NCBI GenBank assembly: GCA_049487715.1 | Contig: CP150575.1 | Span: forward strand, 372,001 to 436,000 | Source: Pycnococcus provasolii | Lineage: Eukaryota; Chlorophyta; Pseudoscourfieldiophyceae; Pseudoscourfieldiales | DNA: 64,000 nt | Direction: 5' to 3' | In this document: positions 16,195-26,889 of the stretch, piece by piece | How positions within the stretch are numbered: the stretch's first letter is position 1 | How the letters are laid out: every line of letters starts with the position of its first letter | Position numbers and translations under genes: made by a program | Notes under the pieces: model-generated | What the model saw: only the letters and a program-made list of their open reading frames with translations | Databases searched by the model: none | Told to the model about the DNA's origin: nothing

Positions 16195-17946
16195 TCACGC
16201 CCAGTCGTGCCCCTGCACGAAGTTCTGCCTCGACCGGAACAGCTCGCCGATGACGCGATCTTCGTCAGACTCATCCGCCGAAAAGGCGAACAGCATGCGC
16301 CTCTGCTCGAGACTACGCAGCTTCGCTGGTGTCGTCGCGTCGGCGCCGGAGCTGCGCGTCTCGCGTCCGAGGCCACCCAGAACTTCGCTGTCGCTGCCGT
16401 GGTGCAGGAGTGATGCCGCACGGGCGAACTCCGCGCACATCATGTCGGCGGTTGACGTATCGCGCACAGTTCGTGCGGCATTCTCGTCTGGCTCGAACGG
16501 ATCCTCAACCGCAAGTGCCGCACCAGGCCAGCGAGCGAACGTTCCCTCGGTGGGGTTGAAAGGACGCACGAGCGCACATCCACGGAGTGCGCTGACAATC
16601 ACGCCGCTTTGCCAAAACTCGCGTGAGATGCTCATGCGCGCCACAAATGTCGTGAAGAGATCGACGAGCTTTAAGTTGTCAGCTTCTTGTTCGTCGTCGT
16701 CGTCGTCGTCGTCGCTTTCCACCACGGGACCAAGGATGATTTCGCATTCGTCTGAAACGAATTGCAGCCATTTTTTCTCGTGCTCTGCATCTGGCAAGTT
16801 GTCGCACGGCAGCAGTTCGTCGAGCGGCGGTACGATCGTGGGCATGTGGGAGACGGATGCGGCGTGGTGGTACGCAAGAATCAGCCAGCACCATGAGTTG
16901 AGCGATCCAGCACCCGCCGGATCATTCATGCCACGAGCGGCGGCCCACAATTTGGTGAGCTGCACGAAGCGCCGCAGCATGGGTAGTCGTTTGACGACTT
17001 CAGCCATCGCCTTTGACTTGAGGACGTTTGCCGTACCAGCCGTCAGAGACACTTGAACCGTTTCACCGCCACGGCTCAGAAAGTTGGCGCGTAGCAGTGG
17101 TACTCGCACTCGCGAGTGCACAACGGTCTCAATATCCCGAAACCTCTCGTCGTTCTCGAGCGCCGACGCGGCGTCAATAAGCAGCGCGACGTGTTTTGCT
17201 CTACGTCGCGTCGCGGCGTCGATTCCTCCTTTCGTCGATTCTTCTTCCTGCTTCGTGCGACTGAGGAACCGGTCGATTGATGTGGTTGAGTCGCCGCTTG
17301 CGTTTGCGTTTGCGTTTGCGTCTGTGTCAGCGTCGTCGTTTTGAAAGTGCAAGTCGACATCGCTCGTGACGAGGTCTGTTCCGATGACACAACTGCCGTA
17401 CGTCTCGATGGGCAGAGGCGCGAGTATGTCGCGTGTTGTTTGGATAGCTTCTTCGCGCGCCTGCTTGACGTTGCGTGTCGTTTTGTACTTTTTCAGAGTG
17501 GCTGCAAAAGCCTGAGCGAGTCGTTGTTTTGCTGCATCTGACGTGCTCCACCACAAGGAAGCGACGTTTGCGTCAGAGGCACGCCACTGCGTTTCCGCGT
17601 CGCGCGCCACCTGTGCGCGCATGACGGGCCTTGACACCACGTCACTTTGCGCGTGGCAGTCATCTTCCGGCGCGGGTGCGAGCGCGGTTAGGGCGACACG
17701 CACGCACTCCGCGGTGGTTGTTTCCGCGCCGACGACTCCCGCGTGGTGTGAAGCCGCTTGGTGCGTTTCCATCTGCGCACGCGTCGCCGCGACGAACAGA
17801 CACGTGCCTCGATTGCCGCAGCAGAACGTGCACGAGTGCCTCATATGGAGTCTGTGTTCCGTTAACGCCGACCACGACGGGAATATCATACGACAAGTGG
17901 GACAGCCATAACGACTGCTGCTGGTTGCCATTCCTTTTTCTCTCAT
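16195..17946 (-). CDS. Zinc-finger TUTase/non-canonical poly(A) polymerase-like protein
   Basis: A 583-residue protein. A C2H2-like finger opens it (YGCPTCRMIF, LTEHRLHMRHSC). A polymerase-beta nucleotidyltransferase core follows: GS motif and DxD in YGSCVIGTDLVTSDVDLHF (~183-201). The PAP-associated region follows, KLWAAARGMNDPAGAGSLN (~335), as in Cid1/TUT enzymes that add U or A to RNA 3' ends. At the place where the third catalytic Asp is expected (usually hydrophobic-D-hydrophobic-S) I read TVQVSLTAGT, i.e. Gln. It may therefore be inactive or the alignment may be off. The C-terminus is Ala/Glu-rich. Two TGTAA words on the minus strand lie 44-60 bases downstream of the stop. Confidence 0.75.
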   Translation of the reverse strand: MREKGMATSSSRYGCPTCRMIFPSWSALTEHRLHMRHSCTFCCGNRGTCLFVAATRAQMETHQAASHHAGVVGAETTTAECVRVALTALAPAPEDDCHAQSDVVSRPVMRAQVARDAETQWRASDANVASLWWSTSDAAKQRLAQAFAATLKKYKTTRNVKQAREEAIQTTRDILAPLPIETYGSCVIGTDLVTSDVDLHFQNDDADTDANANANASGDSTTSIDRFLSRTKQEEESTKGGIDAATRRRAKHVALLIDAASALENDERFRDIETVVHSRVRVPLLRANFLSRGGETVQVSLTAGTANVLKSKAMAEVVKRLPMLRRFVQLTKLWAAARGMNDPAGAGSLNSWCWLILAYHHAASVSHMPTIVPPLDELLPCDNLPDAEHEKKWLQFVSDECEIILGPVVESDDDDDDDEQEADNLKLVDLFTTFVARMSISREFWQSGVIVSALRGCALVRPFNPTEGTFARWPGAALAVEDPFEPDENAARTVRDTSTADMMCAEFARAASLLHHGSDSEVLGGLGRETRSSGADATTPAKLRSLEQRRMLFAFSADESDEDRVIGELFRSRQNFVQGHDWA

Positions 17947-18780
17947 TGCTGAATCGGGAATCGCAAAAGCTGTGTGGTTGGTTGGGGTTGGGGTGTGGTT
18001 GGGGGCGAAGCAGGCCGGGGAGGGGGTCAGGGGGAACAGGGCGGAGGGGAAGCGTATGAGTGAGTAGGGGTTCGAGGTACTGTAGGGGTGTATTCGTATT
18101 TCGTACTACTTTTTAGTTTTCTTAAAGTGGTCCGTGGTCATCGACATCCTCTCGTCTCGCGGCATGTATGTCGCATTGCCGAGTGTACGGAGTGTTTCTT
18201 GGCAATGGCTTTATGGCGTCGGAGAACTTTGCACGCCGCCACGAGTAACGGCCGTTCTCGAAGCGAGTACTTAGCGAGGTGGGGACCCAGGGAATACACG
18301 ATCCAGTCGAGCGAGGACCTACTACACGAGTAATCCGCTTGCCCGAAACAACATCATGGGCTTCATGGCTGCTGGTGGGACTCAATAAGTGCCAGTAGGA
18401 GGAGCTTCGACGCCTCGACGGCGTCGGCGACTCGGCGTCGGCGGCGGTGTGAGGATAGTACAACTTTGTTACGATATATCATATGATAATTAAAATTCGA
18501 GTCATTTATTGAAACTATGTTTGGAGGGGTATTGTTCTTGTTCGCGTTCGTTGTCCTCATGAGGCTTGTTGGGTTGCCATACTTGAACGACCAGGCTAAC
18601 CAAAACGTCTCACTCAGGATCTTATACTATGAAGAAGAAGCACTAACAGGGTTGGTACTTGGTAGGGTTCACTAATTAGTTCGGGTTTTATGCTCAAAAG
18701 TCAAAAAGCTTGCTAGCTAGTGTTGTAGGGGACTTAGACCTTAGCCCTCTTGAGGATACCTCTTTTCCAGAAATAAATAG
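17947..18780. other. Intergenic region, no gene seen
   Basis: A G-rich purine stretch at 17970-18080 is upstream of the TUTase-like gene. Short frames on both strands at 18090-18460 have no recognisable domain and I do not call them. No RNA gene recognised. Confidence 0.4.
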
Positions 18781-19150
18781 GGGATACCTGCTGGGGACCC
18801 CACTCTTGAAAGGTCGGGAAAAGCGGCCGTTATAGATCTCCGACCAAAACAGGTTAAATCCAGACCTCGACCAATTTTAAGGAGAACTTTTCCGATTTTC
18901 CCGACTTATTTGGTCGTGGTCGGGAATCCCGACTTAAATTAGGTCGTAAATTTAGGTCCTAATAAGTTTTTTGGTCGGTACCTTTAAGGCGGGGGGTAAG
19001 GATCCTGTATCCGGAAACCCCTTCGGGGTCTCCCGAAGTAGGATTTTAACCAGGAATTAGGTCGGGATATTTTCCCGACCTAATCTCCCCTTGGAACGGA
19101 TATTTGTGCAGAAACCACCCTAAGTTAAATTCCACGTGTCTCGGCAATTC
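18781..19150. repeat. Cluster of GTCGGGA hairpins (MITE-like spacer element)
   Basis: Several inverted repeats share one core. GTCGGGA-A-TCCCGAC is at 18919-18933, CTTCGGG-GTCT-CCCGAAG at 19021-19038, and a perfect 12-bp stem ATTAGGTCGGGA / TCCCGACCTAAT at 19056-19084. Single GGTCGGGA or CCGACC words lie between. Similar words recur at 30336-30465. It is non-coding and resembles a decayed non-autonomous element or structured RNA locus. Confidence 0.55.
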
Positions 19151-19273
19151 CAAAATTTAGTGGGAGAATTTAGTCCGGCCCCCCGGCTGCCCCAACCGAA
19201 CCGCGCGATCCGCCCTGAAACAAGGAATAAAAACCGACTGCCCCGAACGCACGAACGTATCGCGGTTTGTTAA

Positions 19274-20569
<1,296 letters not shown>

Positions 20570-21308
20570 CATATACATTTTTGCGTTTGAGTATTTTGAG
20601 TTTGAGTATTTTGATTTTTCATTTTTTGGGGTTTCTTTTTTATACATAATAATACACTTAATGTAATAATACACTTAATCATAACACAGTAATAATAATA
20701 AGAAACAAATAAAACAAATCTCCACATATTACGATGGCACCACGGCCAGTCACGCCATTGCCAAGAAGAAGCTCGGTCGGCGGTGCGATGATACGGCGGG
20801 AAGAACCCCCATGTAGCAGAGCGAGAGCGAGGAGCGACGCCTGACCACACCGCGCAACGGGGATTCACAACGCACTGCGTCCGGACCGGACGGAGGATTG
20901 CCGCACGGATTGCGGTGTGGTTGAGTGACTCGGTCGGTGAGTGCGCGATGCGATGCGATGCGATGCGATGCGTGATGCAACCTGCTCTGCTCTGAGATCT
21001 CGAATGCATCACACGGGAGATATCTACCGGCGCGGCGCGTTCGTCGTCGTGAGCCGCACGCGTATCTTTTCAGACCAACAAGCCTTGCAAGGGTGAAAGT
21101 AGTTGTCCCAATAATTCTCCGGCCGTTTTTCCATTTCACTTTTCATGTTTTAGTTTTGACATCCACGTTTGTTTGTTTGTGCTGTGCTGTGTTGTGTTGT
21201 GTGCGGCCAGCCAGTCGTATCGTATCGTATCGTACAGCTAACAGCTCACCTTAAACTTGACAGTATCTACATATTTATTTTGGAATTCATATCACTCGCA
21301 TCAACAGC
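20570..21308. other. Intergenic region with microsatellites
   Basis: Contains duplicated TTTGAGTATTTTGA words after the stop of the DUF3050 gene, a (GCGAT)n tract near 20945-20972, TGTGT/GCTGT words near 21180-21200, and a short (GTATC)n tract near 21217-21235. No gene seen. Confidence 0.5.
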
Positions 21309-22295
21309 ATGATGATGGTCCAACAACACCAACCACCCGTAGTATCGTTCGCACCTTGCTCGCGGAGATACGCACAACAAGTGACTAGGAAAATCCAAAA
21401 GAAGGATACGAGGCCTGCTTGTTCGCGCCAACAAAATAACGCACACGCAGCTACTCGCCGATGTATGGATGCTCTGGGTCGAGGCCGTACTCGCACTGCT
21501 CGCTACGACGTTTCAACGTCGGCTGCTGCCGCCAACATAACAAGCATCACTGCAACGTTCATGGCGGAAAACCCTGTGCTGAGCGGCGTCATCATCACAG
21601 TCATACGAAGTGTCGGAGCAGACCTCTTTGCACAAATGGGTGTGGAAAAGAAAAAGTGGAGCGAAATCAACTGGCGCCGCGTCGTCGGCTTTGGCGCGTT
21701 TGGGGGCATATACGTAGCCTTCTTCATGTACTACCTATACGTATGGCTGCTGACTCCTCTGCCAACCTGGCTGGGCTTGAAGGGAAAACTCGTGTGCGGC
21801 ATTTTCACAATGCTCGTTGACCAGTTCATTCACACGCCGTTCTTGTATATACCAGCATACTACTTGTCGTGCGAGTGGGTCAAGAACAAGCCGAACGCAA
21901 ACCTGCTGGCTGACGCGTACGAAACGTGGAAGCGCGAAATCAAGTCGACGTTCAAGGCGGCGCTCGGCGTGTGGCTGCCAGCCATGACAATCAACTTCTG
22001 CGTACTGCCCACGCATCTCATGGTGCCTTGGATCAACCTCGTCGGCCTGTGCTGGATGGTCTTCCTCTCCGTGAGCTCCGGCGGAAAGGAGGTGGCTCAG
22101 CACCCAATGAGCGTTGCTCCGTTTGACATCGTGGACACCGACGGCGATGGCGTGATCAGCCGTGAAGAGTACGCCGCCGCCTTTGGCGACAAGTCGGACT
22201 CACCATCCTTCGAGAGTGTGGACACAGACGGTGACGGCAGCATCACCCGCGACGAGTACGCCGCCGCATTTGACGACAAGAAGGAGCAAAATTGA
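21309..22295 (+). CDS. Mpv17/PMP22-family membrane protein fused to two EF hands
   Basis: A 328-residue protein. Residues about 83-265 are an Mpv17/PMP22 domain with four hydrophobic segments and family motifs (ENPVLSGVIITVIRS, GDxx-like GADLFAQMG, LVDQFIHTPFLYIP, ALGVWLPAMTINFCVLP). The C-terminus adds two canonical EF-hand loops, DTDGDGVISREE and DTDGDGSITRDE, spaced about 29 residues apart, so calcium binding is expected. The first 80 residues are basic, Ser/Ala-rich and short of acidic residues, like an organelle targeting peptide. Mpv17 proteins form channels of the mitochondrial inner membrane, peroxisome or plastid. The EF-hand fusion suggests calcium control. Confidence 0.85.
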   Translation: MMMVQQHQPPVVSFAPCSRRYAQQVTRKIQKKDTRPACSRQQNNAHAATRRCMDALGRGRTRTARYDVSTSAAAANITSITATFMAENPVLSGVIITVIRSVGADLFAQMGVEKKKWSEINWRRVVGFGAFGGIYVAFFMYYLYVWLLTPLPTWLGLKGKLVCGIFTMLVDQFIHTPFLYIPAYYLSCEWVKNKPNANLLADAYETWKREIKSTFKAALGVWLPAMTINFCVLPTHLMVPWINLVGLCWMVFLSVSSGGKEVAQHPMSVAPFDIVDTDGDGVISREEYAAAFGDKSDSPSFESVDTDGDGSITRDEYAAAFDDKKEQN

Positions 22296-22385
22296 CCTTA
22301 GATCTCCGCGCCGATGACAAAAGAGGTCCTAGCAGCGAATGGCTCTACGTCGACATACAGAGGCTTGGTTGGTTGGGTTAGGGAA

Positions 22386-22386
22386 T

Positions 22387-22427
<41 letters not shown>

Positions 22428-22446
22428 AATAACGACGACGACGACA
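22386..22446. repeat. (GAC)n microsatellite
   Basis: About 20 nearly perfect GAC/CGA triplets in the convergent spacer between the Mpv17-EF-hand and U32 genes. Confidence 0.9.
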
Positions 22447-22540
22447 ACTTAAATTACTACAACTTCTACAATAATCTATTATTTAAAATTCTTCTTTTTA
22501 TTTCAAATACACATACATATGTTCACGATGGATAGGGGAC

Positions 22541-25390
22541 TTATTCGTCCATCTTAGCCCATTTGGCGTTCGTCTTAGAGAGCTCGCTTCGATCGCGCTC
22601 CGCGCGTACCTCGAGGGAACCTAATCCCACTCCCTGCACCGCGCCGTTGGCATCGGGAATGAGATCCAGTCGACGCATCAGCTGCTCGTCTGTGATATCT
22701 CCACGCAACAAACTCTGATAACCCTGCACAACCTCTCTCGCGCGGTCAGCACTTTCATCCACCAGCTCGATGCGAAATCGCCCGAAGCCCGAAGCTGCGA
22801 GCTCCGAAACGTAGCAGGCACCCGACTGCGCAGCTGCGTTGAACACCGTGTTGCGGCAACCCATGTCTGCCATAACGCGGTGATCTTGACCGTCGTGGGA
22901 GCGCAGGTGAACCTGAGCACTCTCGCACGGATGGCCGCAGTCGACGTACGAGTCGCCGTCTGACAAGAAGCGAGCAAAGACGCAGTGCTCCGTGTGGAAG
23001 ATGGGAAGGTGAGTGTGGACAATCACCTCGAGCAGCTCCGCACGCACACCTAGCTCCTTCGCCAACTCCACCTGCTGCTTTGCGTTGAGGTCGTGCGTTA
23101 AACAAAGACGCTCGAGACCACCAGTCTCAAGCAGATCGTGGGCGGCTAGCGTGTTCGCGGCATTCAGGCTGAAGTCGCCGTGCAGTGGAGGAACCTTGCA
23201 TCCTTTCGCCGGTCCGTCGGAAACCGTCGCACCCGCGCCTCCGAGAAGGCGCAGGCGGTACAGCATTCCCGCGCTGCGCACGAGCAGCGCATCAGCCTCT
23301 AGGCGAAGGTAGAATGCCCAGAGGCGCTCCTCGGAAGGCTTAAGAATGCGTGGCGTGGCAACCACCGCACGCTTCCCAGCAGCCTGCACAGCTTCCGTCG
23401 CCTCACGCAGTCCGTGCACTTCCAGGAAGTCCAAGATAATCTCGTCGACGTCGCATGCGACAGCCGCCTCCGCCTGCTGGCGGGTGCGACAGAGAACGGT
23501 CAGCTTTGGCATTGTTTTGCTACTTGCTGAGCGCACATCGTCGTCGCCGTGATCTCTGCGAGGTAAGCCTTCTTCGGCGATACGAGTCTTTAGAGCTGAA
23601 AGCACCTTTCCATCGGGCATATCGGAGGCACGCGTGTGCTCGCGTCTTGCCGCAAGCAGTGCATCTACGGCAGAACGCCTTGCCACTTTGATGCCCTTTG
23701 CTGGCAAGAACAAGCCGGATGCTATGCGCACATCGCTGCGCTCGATGCAAAGTGGCGTTCCTCCTAGCTCACCAATCGCGCGTTGGACAGCCGCTTCGTC
23801 GAGCGGTCTCGATTCGGCATGCTGCAGCATCACGTCGGAGATGCCAACTCCCTTGCGACCGTCCTGATCGCGTAGAGTGATTGTGAGAGGTTCGCCCACC
23901 GTGCCTGCGCGTACTTCGCAGACAACACCTGCCCGTTTGTCGACACCGTCGTAGCTAGCTCGAATGCGACGTTCCAATTTCGCATCGCGCGTGCGCCAAA
24001 CGAGCATGCCCTCGTGAAGATTCTGCAGATCAATCCACCCCTTTCCGAAGCGCAGCTCCACCTCCCTGTCCTCGCCATCATGGGTGCCGTGATCGATCAC
24101 CTCAAACACGCTCCCTCCATCCTCATCTTGCTCGGGTTGTCCTGCATCAAACACGACGCCATCTCCCGGTGCGACGGAGGGCATTGCACCGCTGCCGCCG
24201 CCGCTGAGCCAGACGCGAACGCCTCGTTTCGTCACGGCAGTCACCTCGCCAACGAAAACGCCGCGATGGCGTGGGGCACGTCCACGAACGAGTCGCTGAT
24301 GTTTGGAGCCTTCGAGAAATCCAGGTGTCAGACCTCGGTGCGTCGCGTCTTGTCCGCGTGCGAATACCTGATGCAAATCATCCCAATCTTGCTGCGACGT
24401 CGCAAAGGGCTTTTGTTCGTCGTCGTCGTCGTCGTCGTCGTCGTCTGCGGCAAAGGCGGCGTCGATCGCCTCGCGATACAGGCGCGTGGTCAGTGCGACG
24501 TATTCCGGTCCCTTGAGCCTTCCCTCGATTTTGAAGCACGAAACACCGGCTTCGATGAGCTGTGGGACCATGTCAAGTGCGGCGAGATCCTGCGGCGACA
24601 GCAGGTACTTCTCGTCGCCCATGACGCGCAATTCGCCGTCAACGAGCAGGCCGTACGGCATGCGGCAAGCCTGAGCACACTGCCCTCTGTTGGCACTTCG
24701 TCCACCCCACGCCTCGCTGGAAAAGCACTGTCCCGAGTAGCTGACGCACAGTGCGCCGTGCACGAAAGCCTCGACTTCCGCGCTGGTTCCTTCGTGCACC
24801 GACTGAATGTCTTGTACTGAGAGTTCTCGTCCGACGACGACACGCTTCACGCCCCTCTCTCTTGCAAATTCAGCTCCCTCCCCGCTGGTGATACTCATTT
24901 GCGTGCTGCCGTGCACGGGTAGGTGAGGTGCAACTTTTCGTATCAGTGCAAGTGCTCCCAAGTCTTGCACAATCACCGCGTCGACGCCCGCCTCGGCGAG
25001 CAGTCGTATTCTCTTTTCGAGCAGAGGCAGTTCGTCGTCGAAGACGAGCACGTTGATGGTGACGAACCCCTTGACGCCTCTTTCGTGCAGGTACGCGACG
25101 ACGTCGTGAATTTCCGACGGCGCGAAGTTGGACGCACGTGCTCTTGCGTTGAGTTCGGTGAGTCCGAAGTACACGGCGTCCGCGCCACTGGCGACAGCCG
25201 CTTTGAGCTGCGGCCATCCTCCCGCGGGTGCAAGCAGTTGCGGTTTTTGTTTGGGGTTTCTCTGGCCCTCCACGGCGCGCACGAGCGGCGCACTGCGGCG
25301 CACGGACGTCTGCGAGAGACGGAAGGCTGGGGAGGCAGCCCTGAGAGCCGGGCGCGCAGACATGCGCACGCGTGCGGCGGCGCCCGGCAT
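22541..25390 (-). CDS. Plastid-targeted U32-family protein (RlhA/collagenase-like)
   Basis: About 949 residues from the Met of MPGAAARVRMSARPALRAAS, which gives a transit-peptide-like Arg/Ser/Ala-rich leader. The U32 core begins at QLLAPAGGWPQLKAAVASGADAVYFG, with the four-Cys cluster (CVSYSGQCF, NRGQCAQACRMPYG) that binds Fe-S in family members. CFKIEGRLKGPEYVA is another U32 signature. A middle DUF3656-like part and a C-terminal U32-like part (HTHLPIFHTEHCVFARFL, DCGHPCES) resemble the long cyanobacterial versions. Related E. coli RlhA and TrhP hydroxylate rRNA or tRNA, so a role in plastid RNA hydroxylation is more likely than proteolysis. An acidic poly-Asp insert is coded by GTC-rich DNA near 24420-24445. 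Confidence 0.85.
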   Translation of the reverse strand: MPGAAARVRMSARPALRAASPAFRLSQTSVRRSAPLVRAVEGQRNPKQKPQLLAPAGGWPQLKAAVASGADAVYFGLTELNARARASNFAPSEIHDVVAYLHERGVKGFVTINVLVFDDELPLLEKRIRLLAEAGVDAVIVQDLGALALIRKVAPHLPVHGSTQMSITSGEGAEFARERGVKRVVVGRELSVQDIQSVHEGTSAEVEAFVHGALCVSYSGQCFSSEAWGGRSANRGQCAQACRMPYGLLVDGELRVMGDEKYLLSPQDLAALDMVPQLIEAGVSCFKIEGRLKGPEYVALTTRLYREAIDAAFAADDDDDDDDDEQKPFATSQQDWDDLHQVFARGQDATHRGLTPGFLEGSKHQRLVRGRAPRHRGVFVGEVTAVTKRGVRVWLSGGGSGAMPSVAPGDGVVFDAGQPEQDEDGGSVFEVIDHGTHDGEDREVELRFGKGWIDLQNLHEGMLVWRTRDAKLERRIRASYDGVDKRAGVVCEVRAGTVGEPLTITLRDQDGRKGVGISDVMLQHAESRPLDEAAVQRAIGELGGTPLCIERSDVRIASGLFLPAKGIKVARRSAVDALLAARREHTRASDMPDGKVLSALKTRIAEEGLPRRDHGDDDVRSASSKTMPKLTVLCRTRQQAEAAVACDVDEIILDFLEVHGLREATEAVQAAGKRAVVATPRILKPSEERLWAFYLRLEADALLVRSAGMLYRLRLLGGAGATVSDGPAKGCKVPPLHGDFSLNAANTLAAHDLLETGGLERLCLTHDLNAKQQVELAKELGVRAELLEVIVHTHLPIFHTEHCVFARFLSDGDSYVDCGHPCESAQVHLRSHDGQDHRVMADMGCRNTVFNAAAQSGACYVSELAASGFGRFRIELVDESADRAREVVQGYQSLLRGDITDEQLMRRLDLIPDANGAVQGVGLGSLEVRAERDRSELSKTNAKWAKMDE

Positions 25391-25591
25391 TTCGGCTGGG
25401 TGTCGTGTGGATAAATGGAAAGCCCCTGTGGGAGGGGAGGGGGTTCGGGGGGGGGGGTCCGTCATTGCATGGGTTTTATTGTCCCTCATCACCTTCTTCA
25501 AATGCAAGAGGCGCCGAAAATCACTTTGGGATCCACCATTGCACTTGGTTGCACTAAACCTTTGCGCAACCCCCTTTCTTCAATGGGCGTA

Positions 25592-26166
<575 letters not shown>

Positions 26167-26372
26167 CGTTGACGAACTCGCTAAACCTTTATGTAAAGGG
26201 ATTCCTTCGTTGCCTTCGTTGCTATTTTCCTTCCTAGACTGGCATGAAGAAGCGCCTAACCCTACCGGGTACGATTAGCGCCAACCCCATCAAGCAACAC
26301 TCTTGAGACTTGAGACTTGAGTTCGCGCACGCAATGCAAGTGATGACTGGGAAGGGATGGGAAGGGGGAAGG

Positions 26373-26507
26373 GGGAAGGCCGAGAACGGTGAACCTGAAC
26401 AGGAAGGCCGAGAACCTGAACAGGAAGCCCGAGAACCTGAACGTCCATTAACTGGGTCCCGGGATCCCCATGTGGAACAGGTCCACCTACCTTAGGGAAG
26501 TAGGTGG
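26373..26507. repeat. 21-bp minisatellite and a small hairpin
   Basis: Three units of GGAAGGCCGAGAACCTGAACA (first with an insertion) run from about 26373 to 26440. A short inverted repeat TCCACCTAC / GTAGGTGGA follows near 26480-26507. Both lie in the upstream region of the branching-enzyme gene. The wider spacer 26167-26889 shows no gene. Confidence 0.65.
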
Positions 26508-26889
26508 AGGTGGGTCCCGCAGAGTGCCCACAGGTACCTACCTGTAAAATGGAAAGAAACAGGAGTTGCTGGGATCCATCCCGTCCCAACCATGCGTTCA
26601 ACGGGTGGATCCCCCCCCCTCAATATTGAGAGACCCCCCAAAGGAGCGTGTGCGACGTACTTGGGAATTTCCGCATATCTGCGTCCGCGCGTGAAGAAAA
26701 TGAAAATCTACTCGGGGGATTTCCAGCGGCACATTTCTCCCCCTAGGAAATAACCCTTCACCCTTCTGGATAGGCTTTTGCTCCCTTCCTTCAACTGAAC
26801 TGTTCTCGGTTTGCTCGGGTCCCCTGAGTTCTCCGAGATATCGCCCTGCTTTTTTCCCCTACACCTTTCGCTCGCTCTCTGGTGTTTCC

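Noticed and set aside
18088-18463. Short frames on both strands upstream of the hairpin element
   Set aside because: No domain, poor composition and mutual overlap. Not distinguishable from chance.
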